The notes below the pieces were generated by a model. The model ran no database searches and was not told the DNA's origin. It was given only the letters and a program-made list of their open reading frames with translations. A stretch of 41,919 nucleotides of DNA from assembly GCA_016932115.1 (NCBI GenBank), contig JAFGDM010000144.1, positions 1 to 41,919 of the forward strand, read 5' to 3'. The DNA comes from Deltaproteobacteria bacterium. Lineage in GTDB: Bacteria; Desulfobacterota; DSM-4660; Desulfatiglandales; HGW-15. The translations under genes and the position numbers were made by a program. Each line of letters begins with the position of its first letter. Within the stretch, counting starts at the first letter, position 1. This document shows positions 15,562-24,157 of this stretch, piece by piece.

Positions 15562-17382
15562 CTATTCCCTGAACTGAATGTCGTGGAGTTGCCGGAAACG
15601 GCCCTTCAGGCTCATCAAGAATTCTCTGCTTCCCGATTCCAGGATTTTACCCTTTTCCAAAACATAAATCCGGTCCGCTTTTCGGATGGTGCTCAGCCGA
15701 TGGGCTGCAACCAGGATGCTCCTGCCTCCTCTCAGGCTTTCGATGGCTTGCTGCACCAGGGTTTCACTTTCAGCATCCAGGGCAGAAGCAGCCTCATCAA
15801 GGATCAGAATGGAGGGATCGGCGAGAATCGCCCTTGCAATGGCAATGCGCTGCCTCTGCCCCCCCGAGAGTAATGTGCCGCGATCCCCTACCACCGAATT
15901 GTAACCCATCGTCTGGGCGATAATGAAGTCATGGGCATGAGCTGCTTTTGCCGCCTCGATGACTTCCTCAAGGTCCTTTTCGGGGTGTCCGTAACGGATA
16001 TTCTCGGCGATGCTGTCGTGAAACAACAAGACTTCCTGGCTCACCGTGGAGATCTGCCTTCTCAGGGAACCTAAGGTCACTGCCCGGATGTCGATGCCGT
16101 CGATCCTGATGCTTCCCTCAGTCACATCGTAGAAGCGAGGAATAAGGTCCAGGAGAGTGCTTTTGCCGGCTCCTGTGGACCCGACAAAAGCGATCATCTC
16201 CCCGGCCCGTATCGCAAAGGAGATATTCTGCAATATGGGGACGCCCCGCTCATAGAAAAAGCCCACATTCTTAAACTCAATGGATTCCCTGTGCCGAGGA
16301 AGTTCCAAAGCACCGGAACAGTCCTGGATCTCCGGGGTTGTTTTCATGATCCCGAAGACCCGCTCCGTAGCGCCCTGGAGCGTGCGAAGCTCGTTGTTCA
16401 CTCTGGCCAGACTTTTGACCGGCCCATAGACCCTTGAAAATGCATAAATAAGGGAAATCAACTCGCCCAATGTGTGCTCGAAGTAGAGCTTGCCCACAAT
16501 GAGGACACCAGGCAAGATAAGGAAGCCGGTGGAATCCATGAGGGGACCTAAACCGAGAGCCCAGCGATTCCATTTCATCACGTTCCTGTAGAGCTCATCC
16601 GCCGACTTGCGGAATCGCTCAGACTCGATGCGATCCGAACAAAATCCCTGCACAACCTTGAGGCAAAGGAGGGTCTCCTGGTAAGCAGCCGTCACCTGGG
16701 CCATGGCGTCTTGAACCCTTGTGGAGTGCTTCTTCACTTTTCTCCCGAACAGGCGCACGGACCCGACAATGACCGGCACGGAAAAAAACACCAGAAGGGT
16801 AAGCTTGAAGTTGACCAGCAACACATAGCTCAAAAAGGCCAGGGCCGTTAGGGGTTGCTCCACAAGGCCTATGAGGACATTCGCAATCCTCTCCTGCAAC
16901 ACTGTAAGATCTGCGGTGGATCGCGAAATCAGTTCCCCCGCTTTTCGCTGGTGATAGAAACCGAGGGGAAGGGCGATAAATTTTTCGAAAAGCTCAATCC
17001 TCAAAGAACGTATGGCGCGGTTCGAAAAGGCTGCGGCCGCCAACTGGCTCAGATAAAGGGTAATGGATTTGAAAACAATGGCTGTGAATGCAACCAGCGA
17101 AAGGATGACCAGAAGGAGATTAGAGGAAACATTTCGGATTAGAACGATCTCGGTTTTCTTCCATGAAAGGCCATCCTCAAAGCCAAAGGCAACCCATGGG
17201 ATTTTCCATGTTGCAGGTTCAACCCCGCTTTTCATGCCTTCGTCGATGAAAGGCTGAAGAAGATAGGCGGGAATGACTACGAAAAGAGCGGAAAAGGCGG
17301 TCAGCACGATGGAACAAATGAGGAGCCTGCGGTGGATCTTGACATAGCGGGCAAGGTCTTTGCCGAGAATATAGTCCAGCAT
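15562..17382 (-). CDS. msbA: ABC exporter, MsbA-like (lipid A-core flippase)
   Basis: The 606-aa protein is a half-size ABC exporter: a membrane domain (about 20-320, six helices) fused to a nucleotide-binding domain with Walker A GSTGAGKST at 401-409, signature LSGGQ at 505-509, Walker B ILILDE at 525-530 and H-loop H561. MsbA moves lipid A-core across the inner membrane; other exporters share the fold, so the symbol rests on the LPS context. An unusually long periplasmic loop (about 50-85) separates the first two helices. It lies 43 bp downstream of an acyl-CoA dehydrogenase gene with no ribosome-binding site of its own that I can see, suggesting coupling. Confidence 0.85.
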   Translation of the reverse strand: MLDYILGKDLARYVKIHRRLLICSIVLTAFSALFVVIPAYLLQPFIDEGMKSGVEPATWKIPWVAFGFEDGLSWKKTEIVLIRNVSSNLLLVILSLVAFTAIVFKSITLYLSQLAAAAFSNRAIRSLRIELFEKFIALPLGFYHQRKAGELISRSTADLTVLQERIANVLIGLVEQPLTALAFLSYVLLVNFKLTLLVFFSVPVIVGSVRLFGRKVKKHSTRVQDAMAQVTAAYQETLLCLKVVQGFCSDRIESERFRKSADELYRNVMKWNRWALGLGPLMDSTGFLILPGVLIVGKLYFEHTLGELISLIYAFSRVYGPVKSLARVNNELRTLQGATERVFGIMKTTPEIQDCSGALELPRHRESIEFKNVGFFYERGVPILQNISFAIRAGEMIAFVGSTGAGKSTLLDLIPRFYDVTEGSIRIDGIDIRAVTLGSLRRQISTVSQEVLLFHDSIAENIRYGHPEKDLEEVIEAAKAAHAHDFIIAQTMGYNSVVGDRGTLLSGGQRQRIAIARAILADPSILILDEAASALDAESETLVQQAIESLRGGRSILVAAHRLSTIRKADRIYVLEKGKILESGSREFLMSLKGRFRQLHDIQFRE

Positions 17383-17425
17383 GGTATGATCAGTACGCCC
17401 TGAGTCGTGAGCCTTGAACCTTTTC

Positions 17426-18577
17426 TTATGCCGCTCCTATCAGCCTTGAAATCACGAGCCGCTGGACCTCCGAAGTCCCTTCGCCGATTTCCAACAACTT
17501 CTGATCTCTGTAAAACCTCTCCACATCATATTCCTTCATGAGTCCGTACCCCCCATGGAGCTGCACTGAGTGGTTGGCGCAGCGGTACATGACTTCCGAG
17601 CAATAGAGCTTGGCCATGGCCGCTTCTTTTGTGAAGGGCTTGTTATTGTCACGAAGCCAGCACGCTTTATAGAGGATGAGGCGGGCGCATTCGATTTCCA
17701 AAGCCATGTCGGCAAGCTTGAAAGCATTTACCTGAAAATTCGATATGGCTTTGCCGAACTGAACCCGTTCATGGCTGTACTTAAGAGCCATCTCGAAACA
17801 TCCTTGGGCGCCCCCGAGACCCATGGCGCCGATGGATAATCGACCCCCGTCCAGGGTCTGCATCATTTGATAGAACCCGTGTCCTCTCGGCCCCAAGAGG
17901 TTTTCTTTGGGGACCCGGCAGTCGTCAAAATAGAGTTGACTCGTGTTTGAACCACGCCACATCATCTTTCCGTGCATTTCGACGGCATCAAAACCCGGCG
18001 TGCCTCTTTCAATCAAAATACACGAAAGCTCCGGCCTTCCGTCCTGTCTCGTGCCGGTGCGACAGAGAGCCGTTACTCCGGATGTGATTTTCGTGGCAGC
18101 GTTGGTAATAAAAATTTTGCTGCCGTTGATAACCCACTCGTCTCCGTCCAAAACCGCGGCGGTTTGGGTGTTTCCGGCATCGGAGCCGGCATTCGGCTCC
18201 GTAAGGCCGAAGCCCCAGAGGGACTCCCCTGAGCACAATCCGGGAAGATGGGCCCTTTTCTGCTCCTCACTTCCGAAGTAGTAGAGAGGACCGATACCTA
18301 AGGAGTTCCCTGCCGCGATGGTGGCCGCGTGGGACTGGTCCACCCTGGCGATTTCCTCGGTGGCAATGATATAGGAGATGTAATCCATGGCCTGGCCGCC
18401 GTACGTTTCCGAAACAAACATCCCAAACAGGCCCAGTTCTCCCATTTTCTGCATGGTCTCATAGGAGAATTCCTCCCTCTCGTCCATCTCACGGGCAACC
18501 GATTTGATTTCCTTTTCGGCGAATTGGCGCACCGTGTTTCTCAAAATTTCCTGTTCCATGGAAAAACTGAAGTCCAT
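17426..18577 (-). CDS. Acyl-CoA dehydrogenase
   Basis: This 383-aa protein is a canonical acyl-CoA dehydrogenase, a cytoplasmic FAD enzyme of beta-oxidation or branched-chain/aromatic acid breakdown that passes electrons to ETF. It has GFGLTEPNAGSDAG at 122-135 and WVINGSKIFITNA at 148-160 for FAD binding, and E366 in GEGTSEVQR as the expected catalytic base. Length is normal. AAAGGAG lies 5-6 nt before the ATG. A near-consensus promoter sits just upstream, and the msbA-like gene follows at 43 bp; linkage of the two is unusual. Chain-length preference cannot be told. Confidence 0.95.
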   Translation of the reverse strand: MDFSFSMEQEILRNTVRQFAEKEIKSVAREMDEREEFSYETMQKMGELGLFGMFVSETYGGQAMDYISYIIATEEIARVDQSHAATIAAGNSLGIGPLYYFGSEEQKRAHLPGLCSGESLWGFGLTEPNAGSDAGNTQTAAVLDGDEWVINGSKIFITNAATKITSGVTALCRTGTRQDGRPELSCILIERGTPGFDAVEMHGKMMWRGSNTSQLYFDDCRVPKENLLGPRGHGFYQMMQTLDGGRLSIGAMGLGGAQGCFEMALKYSHERVQFGKAISNFQVNAFKLADMALEIECARLILYKACWLRDNNKPFTKEAAMAKLYCSEVMYRCANHSVQLHGGYGLMKEYDVERFYRDQKLLEIGEGTSEVQRLVISRLIGAA

Positions 18578-18626
18578 ACTCTCTCCTTTAAACGCTTTGG
18601 TTGACGGTGTAACGACGGGGCTTCAG

Positions 18627-18655
18627 TTTATAGGCTGGAGCGGGTGGTTTGTCAA
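18627..18655 (-). promoter_or_regulatory. Near-consensus sigma-70 promoter for the acd-msbA unit
   Basis: On the minus strand TTGACA (18655-18650) is separated by exactly 17 nt from TATAAA (18632-18627), 50 bp before the acyl-CoA dehydrogenase start codon. Eleven of twelve positions match consensus. Confidence 0.8.
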
Positions 18656-18673
18656 TCCGAAACCCCGCCTCTA

Positions 18674-18693
18674 AAATCTTCACCACAAGATTT
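18674..18693 (-). terminator. Hairpin after the WecA-like gene
   Basis: AAATCTT and AAGATTT form a perfect 7-bp stem with a 6-nt loop, 8 nt past the stop codon. Only a short TTTT follows, so termination strength is uncertain. Confidence 0.4.
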
Positions 18694-18700
18694 CACAGCA

Positions 18701-20524
18701 CTAATCAATGACAATCTTCATCTGTTTAACATCCACCTCCATGCCTTTTTTCAAGCACGAAGTCCTAATCTCTTTTGCCTTTTCCTCTCCCTTTTCTTTG
18801 AAAGATACAAGGATGGTATTGATACCGAGCTTGAGGATGATTTGCTCCATATCATTCCTGCTCCCCAGGACGGGATAGCCTTGGATATTTCTGCCGTGAA
18901 GTCTAAGATTGTCGTCGATAAAACCGATAGGCTGGAGACCCAGATCACTGTTATTCCCGATCTCTTTCAAAGCAAACTGCCCTCCAAGCCCGGCTCCATA
19001 GATCAAGGTGCGCCTCCCTTTGCGACCCGGAATCCGGATTCCTTCGTCCAGCAAGCGAAAAGAAAGGCGGGAAATCGATACGAAAATCAGCATCAGGCCC
19101 CAGTAGATAACAAAAACGGCGCGGGAGAAGGACTGGAACCTTGAAAGGAACAGGAAGAAAAGCATGGGCATAACCGTACCCAAGGTAATCGCCTTCGCAT
19201 AACCGATGAGGTCTCTCACATCCGTCCTCTCCCAGATTCCCCGATACACCCCCATGAGATAGAAGGAGAAAACCTGGCAGGCGATCAGAATTGGGAGAGA
19301 ACGCAAAAAGAAATCCAGGTTTGCTCCTATCCGCCCTTCAAATCTCAAGAGGTAGGCTGTGTAGTAAGCCACTGAAATAAGAAGGAAGTCCAACAAGACC
19401 TCAAAAAGCCTGCGTCTGTAAGTGATCTCCACCAGAATCGGAGTTATCCCTCCTCCTTTGCCGTTTGAAAAGATCGGCTTTTCCGCGTAAACTTTGACAC
19501 GGGCGAGGTAGACCCAAAAAAAAGCCACAAAAAGCAGGTAAAGAACCGTGATCAAGACGGCAGGCCCGAGTTGCATGTGTTTTAACCCCAGTGCCATGAA
19601 TCCGGAGAGCACTGAAAAGCCGTAAAGCACCAAAACGGCTTTACGCTCTGAGAGTCCTACAGCCACCATGCGATGAGATGAGTGATCCTTCCCGCCCTGT
19701 GAGATAGGACGGCCGAAGAGTTTCCGCATTAGGCTTACAAAGCCCGTGTCCAGGATGGGGATAAAGACAATAAGAATGGGAACAGCGATCACCGAAAGAA
19801 GATGGGTTACGCCACCCCCCATGGTTCTTTCTCCCGCGCTTGTGATCGTTAAGGAAGCCATGATGAACCCGATGAAGAGGCTGCCGGCATCACCCATAAA
19901 AATAGCTGCCGGATTAAAGTTGTAGATGAGAAACCCGAGAAGGGCGCCCAGATAAGTCGCCGTCAGCAGGATGATCGGCCCGTTGATGCCGGCTTCCGGG
20001 TATCGGAGAATCAAGGTGAAACTGCCTGCGATGAAGGCGACGCCGGCAGACAATCCGTCCATGTTGTCAAGAAGATTAAAAGCGTTCGTGATACCAACAA
20101 TCCAAAGAATGGAAAGAAAAAGATTGATCGCTCTGTAAGAGGTCCACTCCAATTTAAATCCAAAAAAAATCAGAATGGAAGCAAGCACTATCTGGCCCGC
20201 CAACTTGTGCTGAGGGTCAATATTGATGAGATCATCCGTCAAACCGAGAGCGAACATGCCTGAAGCACATAGCATGACGGGTAAATAAGGCCGCCCAAAT
20301 TCATGCCAGCCCAGAAAAATGGATCCTATGGACCAGGTCGCAACCATGGATGCGAATATGGCTATTCCACCAAAAAGCGCCGTCTCTTTCTTGTGCCATC
20401 TCGTGTCTTTGGGGATCGCAACCCTTCCCGTGCTTATTGCAAAACTTCGTACGAGAGGGGTAAGCCCCAAACAAAGCAAGAAGCTCCCCAAGAAAAAAAT
20501 TATCGAAGTGTCCTGGTTGCTCAT
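18701..20524 (-). CDS. WecA-like undecaprenyl-phosphate sugar-1-phosphate transferase fused to PglF/FlaA1 N-terminal domain
   Basis: Residues 1-345 are a polytopic WecA/MraY-type enzyme, which starts O-antigen synthesis by moving a HexNAc-1-phosphate to undecaprenyl phosphate. The catalytic motifs are D97-D98 in GLTDDL, NLLDNMDG (150-157), FMGDAGS (209-215) and DHSSHR (280-285). Residues 365-490 form a second membrane block like the N-terminus of PglF/FlaA1/CapD sugar dehydratases (RRRLFEVLLDF, GVYRG), followed by a Rossmann domain with GAGLGG at 510-515 and IGFIDD. The protein stops at 607, before the SDR dehydratase domain that would carry catalysis, so the tail is probably a nucleotide-sensing or scaffolding module. 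It follows a glycosyltransferase by 31 bp in the lptF-lptG unit. Confidence 0.88.
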   Translation of the reverse strand: MSNQDTSIIFFLGSFLLCLGLTPLVRSFAISTGRVAIPKDTRWHKKETALFGGIAIFASMVATWSIGSIFLGWHEFGRPYLPVMLCASGMFALGLTDDLINIDPQHKLAGQIVLASILIFFGFKLEWTSYRAINLFLSILWIVGITNAFNLLDNMDGLSAGVAFIAGSFTLILRYPEAGINGPIILLTATYLGALLGFLIYNFNPAAIFMGDAGSLFIGFIMASLTITSAGERTMGGGVTHLLSVIAVPILIVFIPILDTGFVSLMRKLFGRPISQGGKDHSSHRMVAVGLSERKAVLVLYGFSVLSGFMALGLKHMQLGPAVLITVLYLLFVAFFWVYLARVKVYAEKPIFSNGKGGGITPILVEITYRRRLFEVLLDFLLISVAYYTAYLLRFEGRIGANLDFFLRSLPILIACQVFSFYLMGVYRGIWERTDVRDLIGYAKAITLGTVMPMLFFLFLSRFQSFSRAVFVIYWGLMLIFVSISRLSFRLLDEGIRIPGRKGRRTLIYGAGLGGQFALKEIGNNSDLGLQPIGFIDDNLRLHGRNIQGYPVLGSRNDMEQIILKLGINTILVSFKEKGEEKAKEIRTSCLKKGMEVDVKQMKIVID

Positions 20525-20555
20525 ATTCTCTTAATGCTTCGATTCTCGGAAGAGT

Positions 20556-21776
20556 TTATGATCGAGTCAGCTCCCGGTAAAGGCTATCCAAATCCTTCAC
20601 CAGTCTTTCCAAAGCGTATTGGCGGAGAGAGAAAGATCTCGCCCGCTCCGTCATGAGATTGAGAGAAGCCCTGTTTTCCAGAACGTACAACAGCGCCCCT
20701 GCCAGAGATTCCCTATCGCCGGAAGATATCAAGATGCCGCGCCGGGCAAAGCGATACCCGTTTCCCGCGCTTGCCTCAACCGCTCCAAGAAGATCCTTAA
20801 CTCCTCCCACATCGGTTGCGATGACCGGCTTGCCCGCTGCCATCGCTTCAATCAAAGCCACCGGAGTCCCTTCATTAAGAGATGTGAGGACGACCGCATT
20901 CAGACTTCGGTAAAGGGAGGGCATGTCCTTTCTCCAACCCAAGAAACGAACCACATTGTCCACTTCGAGTTTAAGCGCATACCTTTTCAGCTCCCATGCG
21001 AGTTCGCCGTCGCCTATAACTAAAAATCTGAAATAATGATCCTTCCCCTGACTTTTGAGATCCCTTGCAGCCTCAAGAAGCAAACGGTGATTTTTCACGG
21101 AAGTGAGCCGACCTATTATCCCTATACGGCAGGGGCCCTGATTATCACTTTCATTAATTTCAGGTTGAGCCGTGTAGGGTGAAAGATCAAACCCCAGCGG
21201 GACCACGCGTACCTTCGAGGGAGAAGCAATCCGGTAGGTATTGCAAATATCTTCTTTTTGAGAAGGGCTGATCACTATAATGCGATCGGTGAAGCGTGCC
21301 AAGAGCCTTTCGATTTCAATGAAAAACCTTGTCTTAAAAGGGCTGAAGTAATCGTGGAAGACATGGCCGTGGAAGGTATGGACCAGCTTGATTCTCAAGC
21401 GGGGCCTTCGCATAAAATTGAAACTCATTCCTCCAAGCCGACCGATCGTCCCCGCCTTTGCTGTGTGGGTGTGAATAATATGGGGATTGAATTTTCGGAT
21501 CGTCTCTCTCACCTGAACAAGAGATATTGCATCTTGAGCAATAGAAATGTCCTTTGCCAGAGCCGAAAGCATCAGGGGCTCTACTCCCTTTGAATCGGCC
21601 AGATAGGTCATATCCCCTTCATGGGGGCCCACCCGGCCGCAAAGAAGCAAGGTTTGATAAGGCCCTTCTGAAAACATCCTGGTTAGAGTCAAGGCCTGGA
21701 TAGCAGGCCCGCCGATATTCAAGCGGGCGATAATTCGTAGTATTCTTATCGGCTTTTCTCTCACCGCTGTTTTCAT
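20556..21776 (-). CDS. Glycosyltransferase family 4 (GT-B fold)
   Basis: The 406-aa protein is a retaining GT-B glycosyltransferase. It has the N-terminal acceptor domain with RLNIGGPAIQ, the HTHTAKAG segment, and the C-terminal nucleotide-sugar domain with IGIIGRLTSVKNH and LTSLNEGTPVALIEAMAAGKP, where the conserved E-x7-E residues bind the donor. I choose the ATG at 21776 because it overlaps the lptG stop codon as ATGA; the frame is open further to 21836 but that would extend into lptG. Its place between lptG and the WecA-like gene suggests it adds the second sugar to the lipid-linked intermediate. Donor and acceptor are unknown. Confidence 0.9.
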   Translation of the reverse strand: MKTAVREKPIRILRIIARLNIGGPAIQALTLTRMFSEGPYQTLLLCGRVGPHEGDMTYLADSKGVEPLMLSALAKDISIAQDAISLVQVRETIRKFNPHIIHTHTAKAGTIGRLGGMSFNFMRRPRLRIKLVHTFHGHVFHDYFSPFKTRFFIEIERLLARFTDRIIVISPSQKEDICNTYRIASPSKVRVVPLGFDLSPYTAQPEINESDNQGPCRIGIIGRLTSVKNHRLLLEAARDLKSQGKDHYFRFLVIGDGELAWELKRYALKLEVDNVVRFLGWRKDMPSLYRSLNAVVLTSLNEGTPVALIEAMAAGKPVIATDVGGVKDLLGAVEASAGNGYRFARRGILISSGDRESLAGALLYVLENRASLNLMTERARSFSLRQYALERLVKDLDSLYRELTRS

Positions 21777-22849
21777 TGCTCCACGTGAATCAGCAAATAC
21801 GCGCCTGACAGGAAAAAAAATAAATTGGCCAGCCAAGCCGAAAGCAAAGGTGACAAAACCCCTGAAAGGCCCAAAGATCTCGACAGGCCCATGGTGAGTA
21901 AGTAGAGGAAGCAGACCGCCATTCCCAATGAAACAGCCAAAGGGGTCGAGCCCTTCTTCGTTATCAATGCTAGAGGAATGCCGATCATAACAAGGATCAG
22001 GCTGATCAACGGAAATGCAACCTTGATGTGCATATCTACCAGGTAACGCATATTGTTGTACCCTTCACGCCCCACCATCTCAGCATAACGTTTCAGTTGC
22101 CGGTAGCTCATCTCCTCCGGTTTTCTGATCTCTTTTGTGAACGACTCCGGCGTTTCAGAAATGGCCAGGCAAAAGGTGTCAAACCTTTGCAGATCAAATG
22201 ATCCACCTTGCATACGTTCCAGGATAATGACCTCTTCGATTTGCCACCCGCCTTTCTTCCAGACACCCTTTTTGGCCTCAATCCTTCTAATAAGACCGAA
22301 GTCGTCATCAAAAAAGTAAAAGGTCGGATGACTCATGGTCATCTCCTTCGCATCGAACTGGCGGATCCAGTAGACGGCATTTCTCCCCCGATACCAAATT
22401 TCGTTCTGTCCGTAAAATAAATTTGGATCCCGCTTCTGCACATCAACACTCCATATCCGATTGCTCTTGGAACTGGTATAGGGCACAACAGCCTCTGAAA
22501 ACACAAACACGCCTGCGACAATGAAAAGGGATGCGAAAAGGATCGTTCTGCTCAGGGCAAAAACACTGACACCGGACGCTTTGAGGGCCGTGATTTCATT
22601 TTTTTTTTGCAGGGATGAAAAAAGTATAATAACCGATATGACAGCAGCCGGAGGCAGCATGCTCATAGCTACATAAGGGCTCTTGTAAGAAAAATAAAGA
22701 AACATGATCCCTTTCGAAGCCCCGGCCTCAATAAAATTGTCTATCTTCTGCAGGAAGTCGACCATAAGGAAGATAAAAATAAAAATACCTTCACAAATAA
22801 AGAGTAACTTGAAGAATTCCCGTAAAAGATAGCCGTTCAGTACTTTCAT
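21773..22849 (-). CDS. lptG: LPS export permease LptG
   Basis: LptG pairs with LptF in the LptB2FG inner-membrane ABC transporter that extracts LPS and passes it to LptC/LptA. The 358-aa protein has three N-terminal membrane helices, a periplasmic beta-jellyroll domain (about 130-260) and three C-terminal helices. The coupling region ALKASGVSVF, also found in LptF, is present. The ATG is 3 bp after the lptF stop, with AGGA inside the end of lptF. Its last codons overlap the next gene as ATGA, so translation is coupled. Confidence 0.92.
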   Translation of the reverse strand: MKVLNGYLLREFFKLLFICEGIFIFIFLMVDFLQKIDNFIEAGASKGIMFLYFSYKSPYVAMSMLPPAAVISVIILFSSLQKKNEITALKASGVSVFALSRTILFASLFIVAGVFVFSEAVVPYTSSKSNRIWSVDVQKRDPNLFYGQNEIWYRGRNAVYWIRQFDAKEMTMSHPTFYFFDDDFGLIRRIEAKKGVWKKGGWQIEEVIILERMQGGSFDLQRFDTFCLAISETPESFTKEIRKPEEMSYRQLKRYAEMVGREGYNNMRYLVDMHIKVAFPLISLILVMIGIPLALITKKGSTPLAVSLGMAVCFLYLLTMGLSRSLGLSGVLSPLLSAWLANLFFFLSGAYLLIHVEQ

Positions 22850-22852
22850 CGT

Positions 22853-23998
22853 CTACGTTTCCTGCACAGGAAAAAACCTTTCGAAGAGATTGAGGGTGCG
22901 TTCTTTGGAAGCCCGCCGAAGCAACCAAATGCACCCTGCCAGCAGGAAAAGGACCGGAAGCCAAGACCCGATTATAGGGGATATAAGCCCTGTTTCACCG
23001 ATGCTTCTGGAACCTGCCAGTAACAAGTAGTAGAGTAAAAAAACAATGAAACTGAAAACGATACCGATAAATCTTCCCCCGGCTCGCAATTGGGCACCCA
23101 AAGGCACGCCGATAATTCCCATGAGAAAAACAGCGCAAGGCACGGAAAAGCGCTCCATAACTTCCGTGACTGCTTCGTAATTCTTGGTCCCTTTCTTTTC
23201 GGCCTTTACGAAGGATTCCATTAGGTCCTGAAACGACATTTCCTTCGGAGCGAGCTGTCTTCCGGATAAGGCGGGCATGATGTCATCCAGCCCGATTGTC
23301 ATATCGTAGGTATCAAAGACAATGGTGCGGACATCCGCCGCTTTTTTACCGGATATAAATATAACGCCCTCTGTGAAACGCAGTGTGATTAGCATAGCTT
23401 CAGGTTTCGAAACAATCCGGCCTTTTTTTGCCACGATCGTATTGGTGGCTGAGGAATCGCGGCGATCCACAAGAAAAACATCTTGAATCGTCCCGTCTTT
23501 TGCAGAGATACTGTTGACATAAAAGGTGATTCCATTAAAGGGTTCGCAAAAGACTCTCTCCTGAATTCCCATATCCGCCTTGGATTGTGCGATCCTGAAC
23601 ACGAGATCTTTGAAGGATCGATGGCCCCATGGAGATGCAAGAAGACTGATAAAAAGCGCAGCCGCAAAGCAAACAGAAGAAACAAAGACAACCGCCGGCA
23701 GCATCTGGTAAAGGCTTATCCCGGATGCCTTCAAAGCCAGAATTTCATTGTCATTTGATAAGCGGTGAAAGGCAATGAACACAGCCATTAAAACAGCGGC
23801 CGGCAGGGCAAAAAGAATCATCCCCGGCAACAGATAGCCGATCATTGCCACAATCTGAGATGGTTGAACACCCTGATTGACCACCCACTCCGCGATGTTG
23901 AGAATCCGCGCCGCCAGCACGATAAAAACGAAAACAACGACGCTTGCCAGAAAGGGCGGCCACATCTCATTGATGATGTACTTGAAAAGAGTCTTCAA
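22853..23998 (-). CDS. lptF: LPS export permease LptF
   Basis: LptF is the partner of LptG in LPS extraction from the inner membrane. The 381-aa protein has the same 3+3 helix layout around a periplasmic jellyroll (about 140-275), the EILALKASGISLYQM coupling helix for LptB, and the C-terminal VPLGAQLRAGGRF loop. Order lptF-lptG matches most Gram-negatives, usually far from lptB, which is absent here. The start codon is TTG and AAGGAG lies 15 nt upstream, longer than usual; no better in-frame start is seen. Confidence 0.92.
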   Translation of the reverse strand: MKTLFKYIINEMWPPFLASVVVFVFIVLAARILNIAEWVVNQGVQPSQIVAMIGYLLPGMILFALPAAVLMAVFIAFHRLSNDNEILALKASGISLYQMLPAVVFVSSVCFAAALFISLLASPWGHRSFKDLVFRIAQSKADMGIQERVFCEPFNGITFYVNSISAKDGTIQDVFLVDRRDSSATNTIVAKKGRIVSKPEAMLITLRFTEGVIFISGKKAADVRTIVFDTYDMTIGLDDIMPALSGRQLAPKEMSFQDLMESFVKAEKKGTKNYEAVTEVMERFSVPCAVFLMGIIGVPLGAQLRAGGRFIGIVFSFIVFLLYYLLLAGSRSIGETGLISPIIGSWLPVLFLLAGCIWLLRRASKERTLNLFERFFPVQET

Positions 23999-24069
23999 AA
24001 TACGAAGACGGAACTCCTTAAAGAAATGCGATTTTCCGAAAGCCTTCCATACTTGAATTCTTTTTCAGA

Positions 24070-24098
24070 TTGACAGAGAACGGCTGCAAATCTATTCT
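24070..24098 (+). promoter_or_regulatory. Sigma-70-type promoter for the WaaG-like gene
   Basis: A perfect -35 TTGACA (24070-24075) and TATTCT (24093-24098) are 17 nt apart in the divergent intergenic region, 60 bp before the + strand glycosyltransferase gene. No equally good promoter was seen on the other strand for lptF. Confidence 0.6.
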
Positions 24099-24157
24099 TT
24101 CATTGTTCGGCAAAGCCGCTTGCCCTATCACCGATTAAGGTTAAAAAAGCAATCACC

